Assembly (NCBI RefSeq): GCF_026341815.1
Contig: NZ_JAPENX010000001.1
Location: 2,666,001 to 2,730,000 of the forward strand
Length of the DNA stretch: 64,000 bases
DNA from: Streptomyces sp. NBC_00572
GTDB taxonomy: Bacteria > Actinomycetota > Actinomycetes > Streptomycetales > Streptomycetaceae
Direction of reading: 5' to 3'
Of this stretch, positions 41,868 through 50,275 are shown piece by piece. The notes beneath the pieces were generated by a model. That model was not told the origin of the DNA. It made no database searches and was given only the letters and a program-made list of their open reading frames with translations. The position numbers and the translations under genes are program-made. How positions within the stretch are numbered: the first letter of the stretch is position 1; the number at the start of each line of letters is the position of its first letter.

Positions 41868-42683
41868 ATGGACACCCACAAGGTCGGCAGTGACACCACC
41901 GTTCTGGCCGACAGCCTCGAAGCACCCGGCATGGGGCACATGCCTGTCAACGCGTACGTCGTCACCGCCACCGAGCCCGTCGTCGTCGACACCGGCCTCT
42001 CCCTCTCCGACCGTGACTTCGTCGCGTCGCTCGGCGAGGTCGTCGACCCGGCCGACGTGCGGTGGATCTGGCTCACCCACCCCGACCGGGACCACACCGG
42101 CGGGATCTTCGCCCTCCTCGACGCGGCCCCGCACGCGCGCGTGGTCACGACCTTCCTCGGGGCCGGGGAGATGACCACCGAACGCCCCCTGCCCATGGAC
42201 CGGGTGTACTTCCTCAACCCCGGCGAGTCCCTGGACGTCGGCGACCGCTCGCTGCACGCCTTCCGGCCACCGCTCTTCGACAACCCGGCCACCGTCGGCT
42301 TCTACGACGACCGCACCCGTATCTGCTTCAGTTCCGACTGCTTCGGCGGGCCCATGCCGAGCGCGGAGGTCGCGGAGAGCGGTCACGCGAGCGACCTCAA
42401 GCCGGAGGAGCTGCGGCGGGCACAGCTGCTGTGGGCGACGATCGACAGTCCGTGGGCGCACCTCGTGGACGCAGAGAAGTACCGGGCGACGATCGAGCCG
42501 TTGCGGGAGATGGACCCGGAGATCGTGCTGTGCACGCATCTGCCGCCGGCCGTGCGGATGCTGGACCGGATGATCGAGACGATCGCGATGGTGCCGGACA
42601 CCGACCCGTTCGTCGGCCCCGACCAGGCGGCTCTCGAACAGCTCCTGGCCTCGTTCCAGCCGGGTGGCATGGCCCCCGCCTAA
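41868..42683 (+). CDS. MBL-fold metallo-hydrolase, oxygen-binding diiron type
   Basis: 271 aa from ATG 41868. Metal-binding motif WLTHPDRDHTGGI (HxDxDH form) near residue 66, then FSSDCFGG and LCTHLPP with further ligands. The HxExDH is replaced by HPDRDH, and the length suits FprA/ODP-like diiron MBL proteins. Substrate unknown: flavodiiron-like enzymes reduce O2 or NO, others hydrolyse esters. No flavodoxin domain. The stop overlaps the convergent AI-2E gene by four bases. Confidence 0.85.
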   Translation: MDTHKVGSDTTVLADSLEAPGMGHMPVNAYVVTATEPVVVDTGLSLSDRDFVASLGEVVDPADVRWIWLTHPDRDHTGGIFALLDAAPHARVVTTFLGAGEMTTERPLPMDRVYFLNPGESLDVGDRSLHAFRPPLFDNPATVGFYDDRTRICFSSDCFGGPMPSAEVAESGHASDLKPEELRRAQLLWATIDSPWAHLVDAEKYRATIEPLREMDPEIVLCTHLPPAVRMLDRMIETIAMVPDTDPFVGPDQAALEQLLASFQPGGMAPA

Positions 42684-43768
42684 CTGTCCTTGTCCTCCTT
42701 CTCCCCGTCCGGCGCCCCCGGCGCCCCCGGCGCCGCGTACCGCGTGCGCAGCTCGCTGAGGATTCCCGTCGCCGCGGCCGTCAGCGGTACGGCGAGCAGC
42801 ATGCCCAGGATGCCCGCGACGGACGCACCGGCCGTGATCGCCAGCATCACCGCGGCCGGGTGCATCTGGACGGTCCGGCTCTGCACCATCGGCTGGAGCA
42901 GATAGCCCTCGATCATCTGGACGGCCAGGACGATGGCGAGCACCCACAGGGCGATGGCGAAACCCCGGTCGGCGAGCGCGACGAGGACGGCGATCGCGCC
43001 GGAGAGGAAGGCGCCGAGGTACGGGATGTAGGCGGTGACGAAGACGAGCGCGGCGAGCCCCACCGCGCCGGGGACGTCGAGGACGACGAGCCCGATCCCG
43101 ATGAGGATGGCGTCGACGAGGGCGACGAAGGTCGTCCCGCGCATGAAGCCCTCGACGGCCTCGAAGGCGCGGCGCGCCATGGCCTCGACGAGGTCGCCGG
43201 TGGCGCGGGGGGCGAAGGAGCGCAGGGCGCCGGCGGCCCGGTCCGAGTCCCGCAGGAAGAAGAAGATCAGGACCAGGGCGAGGGCGGCGGTGGCGAGCAT
43301 CCCGCCGACGACGCTGAGGCCCGTGAGCACCCCGGACGCGGCGGTCCCACCGAACTGCTTGAGGAGGCCCTCGGCGTTCTTGGCGAGGTCGTCGAGCGAG
43401 GTCCCGGCCGGGCCGAGGTGCTCGGCGATGTCAGTGGCGGCCTGCCGGAGCGAGGCGATGATCTGGTCGCCGGTCTCGATGAGAGCGGCGACGACGATGT
43501 ACGTGGCTCCGCCCACGACCGCGAGGACGGCGACGACGGTGAGCGCGGCGGCGAACGACTTCCGCACCTTCATCCGGACCAGGTACCGGTAGAGGGGGCC
43601 GAGGAGGGCGGTACCGAGGATGGCGAGCAGGACGGGGGTGACGACCGTCTCGAAGAAGATGCACAGCCAGATCCCGACGGCGGCGACCCCGGCGGCGAGC
43701 AGCAGCACGACGCACCAGGCGGCGGCCCGGCGGGCGGGTTCGGGAAGGAGCGGGGGCGACGTCTGCAC
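42680..43768 (-). CDS. AI-2E family transporter
   Basis: 362 aa with eight hydrophobic segments, the family's usual number. Two N-terminal helices (AAAWCVVLLLAAGVAAVGIW, LCIFFETVVTPVLLAILGTA) and the signature GYLLQPMVQSRTVQMHPAAV near the end, which fits the AI-2E/PerM family of passive or Na+-coupled small-molecule exporters. The role in Streptomyces is unknown. The 270-bp upstream gap holds a four-copy tandem repeat. Confidence 0.88.
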   Translation of the reverse strand: MQTSPPLLPEPARRAAAWCVVLLLAAGVAAVGIWLCIFFETVVTPVLLAILGTALLGPLYRYLVRMKVRKSFAAALTVVAVLAVVGGATYIVVAALIETGDQIIASLRQAATDIAEHLGPAGTSLDDLAKNAEGLLKQFGGTAASGVLTGLSVVGGMLATAALALVLIFFFLRDSDRAAGALRSFAPRATGDLVEAMARRAFEAVEGFMRGTTFVALVDAILIGIGLVVLDVPGAVGLAALVFVTAYIPYLGAFLSGAIAVLVALADRGFAIALWVLAIVLAVQMIEGYLLQPMVQSRTVQMHPAAVMLAITAGASVAGILGMLLAVPLTAAATGILSELRTRYAAPGAPGAPDGEKEDKDS

Positions 43769-43885
43769 CCGCCCACCGGACCACGCCGGTCGGCGTGTCG
43801 TCGCGCGCGGACGGGCCGTACGGGTGACGGGGCGTCAGCGAGCCCGCATGCGCGGCCTGCACACCCGATCACCGCGCGCACAGGG

Positions 43886-43998
43886 GCCGGCGCGTCCCCA
43901 CGCGCGGGTACTGAGGCCGGGCGTCCCCACGCACGTACAGGACCCGGGCATCCCCCACGCACGTAAAGGACCCGCGCATCCCCCACGCGCGTACGGGG
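43886..43998. repeat. Four-copy 27-30-bp tandem repeat upstream of AI-2E gene
   Basis: Four units of the pattern CCGGGCRTCCCCCACGCACG plus TACAGGAC start at 43886, 43916, 43943 and 43971. They lie between two minus-strand genes (pirin and AI-2E). No protein gene is seen on either strand in 43769-44038. Confidence 0.75.
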
Positions 43999-44038
43999 CC
44001 GGGCGCGCCGCCCGGCCCCGTATCGCGTGCGACCGTTC

Positions 44039-45001
44039 CTACTCGCCCATCCCGTGCACCGCCGGGATCGTCCCGAGCCGGCCGGCCTGGAAGTCCTCGA
44101 AGGCCTGGCGGAGTTCGGCCTGGGTGTTCATGACGAACGGGCCGTAGTGCGCCATCGGCTCGCGGATCGGCTGCCCGCCGAGGAGCACGACCTCCAGGTC
44201 CGGGGTGTTCCCGTCCTGCTGCTCGTCGGCGCGGATCGTGAGCGCGCCGCCCTTGCCGAAGACGGCGGTCTGGCCCATGTGGACGGGCCGCCGTTCGGCG
44301 CCGACGGTGCCGCGTCCGGCGAGGACGTACGCGAGGCCGTTGAAGTCCTCGCGCCACGGCAGGCTGATCTCGGCGCCGGGTCGCAGGGTCGCGTGGATCA
44401 TCGTGATCGGGGTGTGGGTGATGCCCGGCCCGTCGTGGCCGTCGAGCTCGCCCGCGATGACGCGGAGCAGCGCGCCGCCGTCGGGGGAGGTGAGCAGCTG
44501 GACCTGGCCGCCGCGGATGTCCTGGTAGCGCGGGGCCATCATCTTGTCGGCCGCGGGGAGGTTCACCCAGAGCTGGAGGCCGTGGAAGAGTCCGCCGCTG
44601 ACGACGAGGGACTCCGGCGGGGCTTCGATATGAAGCAAACCTTGACCTGCGGTCATCCACTGGGTATCGCCGTTGGTGATGGTGCCGCCGCCACCGTTGG
44701 AGTCCTGGTGGTCGAAGATCCCGTCGATGATGTAGGTGACGGTCTCGAAGCCGCGGTGGGGGTGCCAGGGCGTGCCCTTGGGCTCTCCGGGCGCGTACTC
44801 CACCTCACCCATCTGGTCCATCATGATGAACGGGTCGAGGTACTGGTAGTTGATCCCGGCGAACGCACGGCGCACCGGGAAGCCCTCGCCCTCGAAGCCC
44901 GAGGGAGCCGTGGTCACGGCCAGGACGGGGCGGGAGACGGCGTCGGCGGGGGCGGCGACGCGCGGCAGGGTGAGCGGGTTCTCGACAGTCACAGCGGGCA
45001 T
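44039..45001 (-). CDS. Pirin family protein
   Basis: 320 aa with AAGGAGG upstream of the ATG. Two cupin domains; the N-terminal one has the metal-binding motif PWHPHRGFETVTYIIDGIFD and QGLLHIEAPPESLVVSGGLF (His, His, His, Glu ligands), and a C-terminal cupin of lower conservation. Family knowledge: pirins are iron-binding proteins with quercetinase-like or regulatory activity. It is downstream of the SseB gene but separated by a terminator. Confidence 0.9.
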   Translation of the reverse strand: MPAVTVENPLTLPRVAAPADAVSRPVLAVTTAPSGFEGEGFPVRRAFAGINYQYLDPFIMMDQMGEVEYAPGEPKGTPWHPHRGFETVTYIIDGIFDHQDSNGGGGTITNGDTQWMTAGQGLLHIEAPPESLVVSGGLFHGLQLWVNLPAADKMMAPRYQDIRGGQVQLLTSPDGGALLRVIAGELDGHDGPGITHTPITMIHATLRPGAEISLPWREDFNGLAYVLAGRGTVGAERRPVHMGQTAVFGKGGALTIRADEQQDGNTPDLEVVLLGGQPIREPMAHYGPFVMNTQAELRQAFEDFQAGRLGTIPAVHGMGE

Positions 45002-45065
45002 GGTGGGGCCTCCTTGTGCGACCAGTTTAGTTGAACGATGAACTTCCTGCCACCCGGAACGCGGA

Positions 45066-45093
45066 ACGCCCGGAAGGAATTCCTCCCGGGCGT
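45066..45093 (-). terminator. Terminator of the SseB-like gene
   Basis: 28-bp palindrome ACGCCCGG-A-AGGAATTCCT-C-CCGGGCGT with one mismatched pair, in the 119-bp gap between the SseB-like gene and pirin (both minus strand). Confidence 0.7.
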
Positions 45094-45120
45094 CCCCGCA
45101 CGTACCAGTACCAGCCTGCG

Positions 45121-45612
45121 TCAGCCGTACATCCGCCGCATCGCGAAGTCGACCATCTGCTCCACGGCCTTCGCGTCGAAGACCATCCGGTGGTCACCCT
45201 CCATGTCGAGGACGAAGCCGTACCCGGTCGGCAGCAGGTCGATCACCTCGGCGCCGGTGATCACGAAGTACTTCGACTCCTTGCCCGCGTACCGCCGCAG
45301 CTCCTTGAGCGAGGTGAACATCGGGATGACCGGCTGCTGGGTGTTGTGCAGCGCCAGGAAGCCGGGGTTGTCGCCGCGCGGGCAGTAGACCTTGGAGGTC
45401 GCGAAGATCTGCTGGAAGTCCTCGGGCGCGAGCGTGCCGGTCGTGAAGGCGCGGACGGCGTCGGCGAGCGACGGAGGAGACGGCTCCGGATACAGGGGCG
45501 GCTGCTGACCGTACCCACCCTGCACACCCCCCTGCATGCCGGCCTGCATCCCGCCCTGCTGCGGCGGGGCGTACTGCTGCTGGGCACCCGGATTCTGCTC
45601 GTAGCCGTACAT
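45121..45612 (-). CDS. SseB family protein
   Basis: 163 aa from the ATG at 45612 (MYGYEQNPGAQQQYAPPQQG), which opens a Gln/Gly/Met/Pro-rich 45 residues; upstream codons to 45732 look non-coding. The SseB-like domain follows: VRAFTTGTLAPEDFQQIFAT, YCPRGDNPGFLALH, QPVIPMFTSLKELRRYAGKE, VIDLLPTGYGFVLDMEGDHR. Function unknown in actinobacteria. A terminator is seen just downstream. Confidence 0.85.
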   Translation of the reverse strand: MYGYEQNPGAQQQYAPPQQGGMQAGMQGGVQGGYGQQPPLYPEPSPPSLADAVRAFTTGTLAPEDFQQIFATSKVYCPRGDNPGFLALHNTQQPVIPMFTSLKELRRYAGKESKYFVITGAEVIDLLPTGYGFVLDMEGDHRMVFDAKAVEQMVDFAMRRMYG

Positions 45613-45756
45613 GGGGGCCAGCCTATCGACCCGGGGCCGGTCGCAGCACTGCCCACGGACGGTCGACGCGGAGGGCGGCACCGGACGGCACCGACCTGAC
45701 GAATCCGTGCCGAATCCTGCGGCTCGCGTCACAGATCACGGGATAGGGGTTGCTCT

Positions 45757-45810
45757 TATTACCGGTGGGTAGCATCATCGTAGAGAAGCGTGGGCTACTC
45801 ACCGGTAGTA
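45757..45810. promoter_or_regulatory. Paired 17-bp operator upstream of acyl-CoA dehydrogenase gene
   Basis: TATTACCGGTGGGTAGC at 45757-45773 and, inverted, TACTACCGGTGAGTAGC at 45794-45810 share 15 of 17 bases; their ACCGGT cores are 40 bp apart (nearly four turns). This suits a TetR-type repressor of a fatty-acid degradation gene (inference). Confidence 0.65.
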
Positions 45811-45870
45811 CGAGCAGGACGCGCGCGTACCAGGACATCCGCCTCCCCGAGCCTTTACGGAGCCGTCGCC

Positions 45871-47709
45871 ATGGGGCACTACAAGTCGAATCTCCGCGAC
45901 ATCGAGTTCAACCTCTTCGAGGTGCTCGGCCGCGACAAGGTGTACGGCACCGGGCCGTTCGAGGAGATGGACGTCGAGACCGCCAAGAGCATCCTCGACG
46001 AGATCCGCCGCCTCGCCGAGAACGAGCTCGCGGAGTCCTTCGCCGACGCCGACCGCAACCCGCCGGTCTTCGACCCGGAGACCAACACCGCCCCCGTGCC
46101 GGCCTCCTTCAAGAAGTCGTACAACGCCTTCATGGAGTCCGAGTACTGGCGTCTGGGCATCCCCGAGGAGATCGGCGGCACCGTCTCCCCGCGCTCCCTG
46201 ATCTGGGCGTACGCGGAGCTGCTCCTCGGCTCGAACCCGGCCATCTGGATGTACTCCTCCGGCCCGGCCTTCGCCGGCATCCTCCACAACGAGGGCAACG
46301 AGGCGCAGAAGAAGGTCGCGCAGATCGCCGTCGAGCGCCGCTGGGGCTCCACGATGGTCCTGACCGAGCCCGACGCCGGTTCGGACGTCGGCGCCGGCCG
46401 CACCAAGGCCACGCAGCAGGAGGACGGCTCCTGGCACATCGAGGGCGTGAAGCGCTTCATCACGTCCGGTGAGCACGACATGGAGGAGAACATCCTCCAC
46501 TACGTCCTCGCCCGCCCCGAGGGTGCCGGCCCCGGCACCAAGGGCCTCTCCCTCTTCCTCGTCCCGAAGTTCGAGTTCGACTGGGAGACCGGCGAGCTGG
46601 GCGAGCGCAACGGCGTCTACGCCACCAACGTCGAGCACAAGATGGGCCTCAAGGCCTCCAACACGTGCGAGATGACCTTCGGCGACCAGCACCCCGCCAA
46701 GGGCTGGCTGATCGGCGACAAGCACGACGGCATCCGCCAGATGTTCCTCATCATCGAGTTCGCCCGCATGATGGTCGGCACGAAGGCGATCTCCACCCTC
46801 TCCACGGGCTACCTCAACGCCCTGGAGTACGCCAAGGAGCGCGTCCAGGGCACCGACCTGGCCAACTTCATGGACAAGGCCGCGCCCAAGGTCACCATCA
46901 CGCACCACCCCGACGTCCGCCGCTCGCTGATGACGCAGAAGGCGTACGCCGAGGGCATGCGCTCCCTCGTCCTCTACACGGCCTCCGTGCAGGACGAGAT
47001 CGCGATCAAGGAAGCGGCCGGCGAGGACGTCAAGGCGCTGCACGGCCTGAACGACCTGCTGCTCCCGATCGTCAAGGGCTACGGCTCCGAGAAGGGCTAC
47101 GAGCAGCTCGCGCAGTCGCTCCAGACCTTCGGCGGCTCCGGCTTCCTGCAGGAGTACCCGATCGAGCAGTACATCCGGGACGCCAAGATCGACACCCTCT
47201 ACGAGGGCACCACGGCCATCCAGGGCCAGGACTTCTTCTTCCGCAAGATCGTCCGCGACCAGGGCGCGTCCCTGAACGCGCTGTCCGAGGAGATCAAGAA
47301 GTTCCTCGCGGTCGGCACCGGCGGCGAGGACCTGGCCGGCGCCCGCGACTCGCTCGCCAAGGCCGCCGTCGACCTGGAGAGCATCGTCGGCACGATGATC
47401 ACCGACCTCACCGCCACCGGCGAGGACGTCAAGAACATCTACAAGGTCGGCCTCAACACCACCCGCCTGCTGCTCGCCTCCGGCGACGTCGTCGTCGGCT
47501 ACCTGCTCCTGCGCGGTGCCGCTGTCGCCGCCGAGAAGCTGGCTGCGGGCGCGGCGGACAAGTCCGCCAAGGAAGCAGCCTTCTACCAGGGCAAGATCGC
47601 GGCCGCGAAGTTCTTCGCCGCCAACGTCCTGCCGGGCGTGAGCGCCGAGCGCGCCCTCGCCGAGGCCGTCGACGGCTCGCTGATGGACCTGGACGAGGCC
47701 GCGTTCTAG
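45871..47709 (+). CDS. Acyl-CoA dehydrogenase, FadE5-like
   Basis: 612 aa, the long form like mycobacterial FadE5. FAD-binding acyl-CoA dehydrogenase domains: [20 protein letters not shown] and [12 protein letters not shown] in the middle domain, [20 protein letters not shown] (catalytic-Glu region) and a C-terminal Z-type extension. N-terminal [20 protein letters not shown] is characteristic. It oxidises acyl-CoA to the trans-2-enoyl-CoA. The inverted pair of operator-like sites upstream suggests TetR control. Confidence 0.94.
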   Translation: MGHYKSNLRDIEFNLFEVLGRDKVYGTGPFEEMDVETAKSILDEIRRLAENELAESFADADRNPPVFDPETNTAPVPASFKKSYNAFMESEYWRLGIPEEIGGTVSPRSLIWAYAELLLGSNPAIWMYSSGPAFAGILHNEGNEAQKKVAQIAVERRWGSTMVLTEPDAGSDVGAGRTKATQQEDGSWHIEGVKRFITSGEHDMEENILHYVLARPEGAGPGTKGLSLFLVPKFEFDWETGELGERNGVYATNVEHKMGLKASNTCEMTFGDQHPAKGWLIGDKHDGIRQMFLIIEFARMMVGTKAISTLSTGYLNALEYAKERVQGTDLANFMDKAAPKVTITHHPDVRRSLMTQKAYAEGMRSLVLYTASVQDEIAIKEAAGEDVKALHGLNDLLLPIVKGYGSEKGYEQLAQSLQTFGGSGFLQEYPIEQYIRDAKIDTLYEGTTAIQGQDFFFRKIVRDQGASLNALSEEIKKFLAVGTGGEDLAGARDSLAKAAVDLESIVGTMITDLTATGEDVKNIYKVGLNTTRLLLASGDVVVGYLLLRGAAVAAEKLAAGAADKSAKEAAFYQGKIAAAKFFAANVLPGVSAERALAEAVDGSLMDLDEAAF

Positions 47710-47732
47710 GACGCCCCTCGCCCACACAGACG

Positions 47733-47764
47733 ACGGCCCGTCCCCGGGGAGGGGGGCGGGCCGT
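47733..47764 (+). terminator. Terminator after acyl-CoA dehydrogenase gene
   Basis: ACGGCCCGTCCCC pairs with GGGGGCGGGCCGT around a six-base loop, a 13-bp stem with one G-U pair, followed by TCTCC. Lies 24 bases after the stop codon. Confidence 0.75.
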
Positions 47765-47802
47765 TCTCCGTTACGAGGCCGCTCTCTTTTCCGCGGCCGC
47801 TC

Positions 47803-47848
47803 TACGAGGAGCGTCGTCCCTACGAGGAGCGTCGTCCCTACGAGGGGC
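47803..47848. repeat. 18-bp tandem repeat after the YciI gene stop
   Basis: TACGAGGAGCGTCGTCCC at 47803-47820 and again at 47821-47838, then a partial third unit TACGAGGGGCGG. It starts within three bases of the stop codon of the minus-strand YciI gene. Confidence 0.75.
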
Positions 47849-48389
47849 GGCCGCCGAACTGCCAGTCGTGGACCTCGATGGCCGCGTACGCCTCCGCGGT
47901 CAGGACCGCGCGGGCCGCGTCCGGGTCCGGCGCCCGGACGAGCGCCGCCGTGCCCAGCCAGTCGGCGCCGTCGTCCGAGAGCAGCGGCCCGTAGGCGATC
48001 AGCTCGTCCCGGCCGGACGGCACGTCGAGGTCGGCGGCGGGTCCCGTACCGAGACCGAGCACCAGGAACCGGTTGCCGCCCGTGCGGCCGCCGGGGAAGT
48101 CCCACATGGTGCGCCCGAGCGTGTTGCGCCACCGGCGCACCATCACGTCCCGGTAGGCACCGGCCTGGTAGTTGGGCTCGTCGAAGGCGAACGCGCGGGC
48201 GGCGGCCACATCGGGCAGGTCGAGGATGTGCACGCTGCCGCTGAGCGTCTCGCCGTCCTCGGCGAAGGTCGGGCCGCGGGCGATCATCTCCTTCGCGAAC
48301 CCGTCCATGTAGGACCAGTGCGCTTCGAGCAGCTCCTCGCGCAGGGGCAGGGATCCGGGCCGGTCACGGTGGTAACAGAGGAATTCCAT
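47838..48389 (-). CDS. YciI family protein (duplicated domain)
   Basis: 183 aa from the ATG at 48389; the open frame to 48512 has no site. Two YciI-type halves: MEFLCYHRDRPGSLPLREEL and AHWSYMDGFAKEMIARGPTF with the conserved His-Asp pair, then GNRFLVLGLGTGPAADLDVP and DPDAARAVLTAEAYAAIEVH. Single-domain YciI proteins are about 95 aa; here the fold is doubled. Function unknown; such proteins have been linked to degradation of chlorinated or amino compounds. Confidence 0.85.
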   Translation of the reverse strand: MEFLCYHRDRPGSLPLREELLEAHWSYMDGFAKEMIARGPTFAEDGETLSGSVHILDLPDVAAARAFAFDEPNYQAGAYRDVMVRRWRNTLGRTMWDFPGGRTGGNRFLVLGLGTGPAADLDVPSGRDELIAYGPLLSDDGADWLGTAALVRAPDPDAARAVLTAEAYAAIEVHDWQFGGRPS

Positions 48390-48475
48390 GCCCAAGGATC
48401 TCCCTGCCGGACCGACCGGGCGAGCGAATTGCGGGCACACGTATTCGCATTCCGGTCCCTGCGTAAGGTGAACCC

Positions 48476-49783
48476 ATGAGCAGCGCAGCTTCCCGTCCGA
48501 CCGCCGGCGCATTCGACCGCGGACACACCGACGACCTCATGGCCTTCCTGATGGCCTCGCCCTCGCCGTACCACGCGGTCGCGAGCGCCGCCGAGCGGCT
48601 TGAGAAGGCCGGCTTCCGCAGGGTCGAGGAGACCGCGGCCTGGGACGGTACGACCGGCGGGAAGTACGTGGTCCGCGGCGGCGCGATCATCGCCTGGTAC
48701 GTGCCGGAGGGCGCCTCCGCCCACACCCCGTACCGGATCGTCGGCGCCCACACCGACTCCCCCAACCTGCGCGTCAAGCCGCAGCCCGACATGGGCGCGC
48801 ACGGCTGGCGGCAGGTCGCGGTCGAGATCTACGGCGGCACCCTCCTCAACACATGGCTCGACCGCGACCTCGGCCTCGCCGGGCGTCTCACCCTCCGCGA
48901 CGGCAGCCACCACCTGGTCAACGTGGACCGGCCGCTGCTGCGGGTCCCGCAGCTCGCCGTCCACCTCGACCGGGGCGTCAACGACGGCCTCAAGCTGGAG
49001 CGCCAGCGCCACATGCAGCCCATCTGGGGCATCGGCGAGGTCCACGAGGGCGACCTGATCTCCTTCGTCGCCGCCGAGGCCGGGGTCGACGCCGAGGACG
49101 TGAGCGGCTGGGACCTGATGGTGCACGCCGTCGAGGCGCCCGCCTACCTGGGCCGCGACCGCGAGCTGCTGGCCGGACCGCGCATGGACAACCTGCTCTC
49201 CGTCCACGCCGCCGTCGCCGCGCTCGCCTCCCTCGCGGGCCGCGACGACCTCCCGTACATCCCGGTCCTCGCCGCCTTCGACCACGAGGAGAACGGCTCC
49301 GAGGCCGACACCGGCGCCCAGGGCCCGCTCCTCGGCAACGTCCTGGAGCGCTCGGTGTACGCGCGCGGCGGCTCCTACGAGGACCGCGCGCGGGCCTTCG
49401 CCGGCACCGTCTGTCTCTCCTCCGACACCGGCCACGCCGTCCACCCGAACTACGCGGAGCGCCACGACCCGACGCACCACCCTCGCGTCAACGGCGGCCC
49501 GATCCTCAAGGTGAACGTCAACCAGCGGTACGCCACCGACGGCAGCGGCCGCGCGGTCTTCGCCGCCGCCTGCGAGAAGGCGGGCGTGCCCTGGCAGTCG
49601 TTCGTCTCCAACAACGACATGCCGTGCGGCACGACGATCGGCCCGATCACCGCCGCCCGCCACGGCATCAAGACCGTCGACATCGGCGTGGCGATCCTCT
49701 CCATGCACAGCGCCCGCGAACTCTGCGGCTCGGACGACCCGTACCTCCTCGCCAACGCCCTGGTCGCGTTCCTGGAGGGCTGA
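48476..49783 (+). CDS. M18 family aminopeptidase
   Basis: 435 aa. Dinuclear zinc ligands of the M18/M42 family: GAHTDSPNLR near residue 87, RMDNLLS near 240, AFDHEENGSEADTG near 262, SSDTGHAVHPNYAER near 318 and SMHSARELCGSD near 410. Cytoplasmic aminopeptidase removing acidic or other N-terminal residues. A TAAGGT -10 at 48464-48469 ends six bases before the ATG, a possible leaderless start. Confidence 0.93.
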   Translation: MSSAASRPTAGAFDRGHTDDLMAFLMASPSPYHAVASAAERLEKAGFRRVEETAAWDGTTGGKYVVRGGAIIAWYVPEGASAHTPYRIVGAHTDSPNLRVKPQPDMGAHGWRQVAVEIYGGTLLNTWLDRDLGLAGRLTLRDGSHHLVNVDRPLLRVPQLAVHLDRGVNDGLKLERQRHMQPIWGIGEVHEGDLISFVAAEAGVDAEDVSGWDLMVHAVEAPAYLGRDRELLAGPRMDNLLSVHAAVAALASLAGRDDLPYIPVLAAFDHEENGSEADTGAQGPLLGNVLERSVYARGGSYEDRARAFAGTVCLSSDTGHAVHPNYAERHDPTHHPRVNGGPILKVNVNQRYATDGSGRAVFAAACEKAGVPWQSFVSNNDMPCGTTIGPITAARHGIKTVDIGVAILSMHSARELCGSDDPYLLANALVAFLEG

Positions 49784-49847
49784 GCGCCGGGAATCACCGC
49801 CGGCCGCGAAACATCCGCGAAAGGCCCCGCTTGGCAGCCTCTGCCTC

Positions 49848-50192
49848 ATGCATCGTCATGAGGGTCCCGCACGGGGGAAGTTCGCCGTAGGTCTCGCCGT
49901 CGCCGTCGTGCTCGCCACGGCGGCGGCGGCGTTTCTGATCAGTACGTTCAACGAGCGGCCCCCGTGGGGGACGGACATCGCGTACGAGGGGGGCTTCGTC
50001 CAGGCCTCCCGCATCCGCGGGTACGACGTGGACGGCTCGCGCACCAAGGCGCTGCTCGCCGGGGAGTGCGCGCTCATGGAGCGGCAGGGGATGGGCGGCG
50101 ACCGGGCCGTGCACGATCCGGCGGCATGGGTCGCCGGATGCCTGGACGGGGCCGCGGGACGCCCGTCCAGGAACCAGGGGCTCGTGCGTTAG
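49848..50192 (+). CDS. Hypothetical single-span membrane protein
   Basis: 114 aa with one N-terminal hydrophobic segment (KFAVGLAVAVVLATAAAAFL, about 11-30) and an external region of about 80 residues containing two Cys (GECALM, AGCLDG) that could pair. No known domain. Short, of unknown function. Its end is followed by the 50191-50275 repeat. Confidence 0.6.
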   Translation: MHRHEGPARGKFAVGLAVAVVLATAAAAFLISTFNERPPWGTDIAYEGGFVQASRIRGYDVDGSRTKALLAGECALMERQGMGGDRAVHDPAAWVAGCLDGAAGRPSRNQGLVR

Positions 50193-50275
50193 GGCCTGTC
50201 CGACCATCGGCGTCGGATCAGGGTCGGACACGGCTCAGGGCCTGTCCGACCCCGATCCGCCGGACACGGCTCAGG
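50191..50275. repeat. Two-copy repeat with internal inverted elements
   Basis: AGGGCCTGTCCGACC occurs at 50191-50205 and 50237-50251; CGGACACGGCTCAGG at 50225-50239 and 50261-50275. The GTCCGAC and GTCGGA parts can pair, so hairpins (terminators of the convergent pair) are likely. The last copy reaches five bases into the TlpA/NHL gene. Confidence 0.7.

Noticed and set aside
43886..43998. CRISPR-like array
   Set aside because: The 27-30-bp units are tandem without spacers and no cas genes are near.
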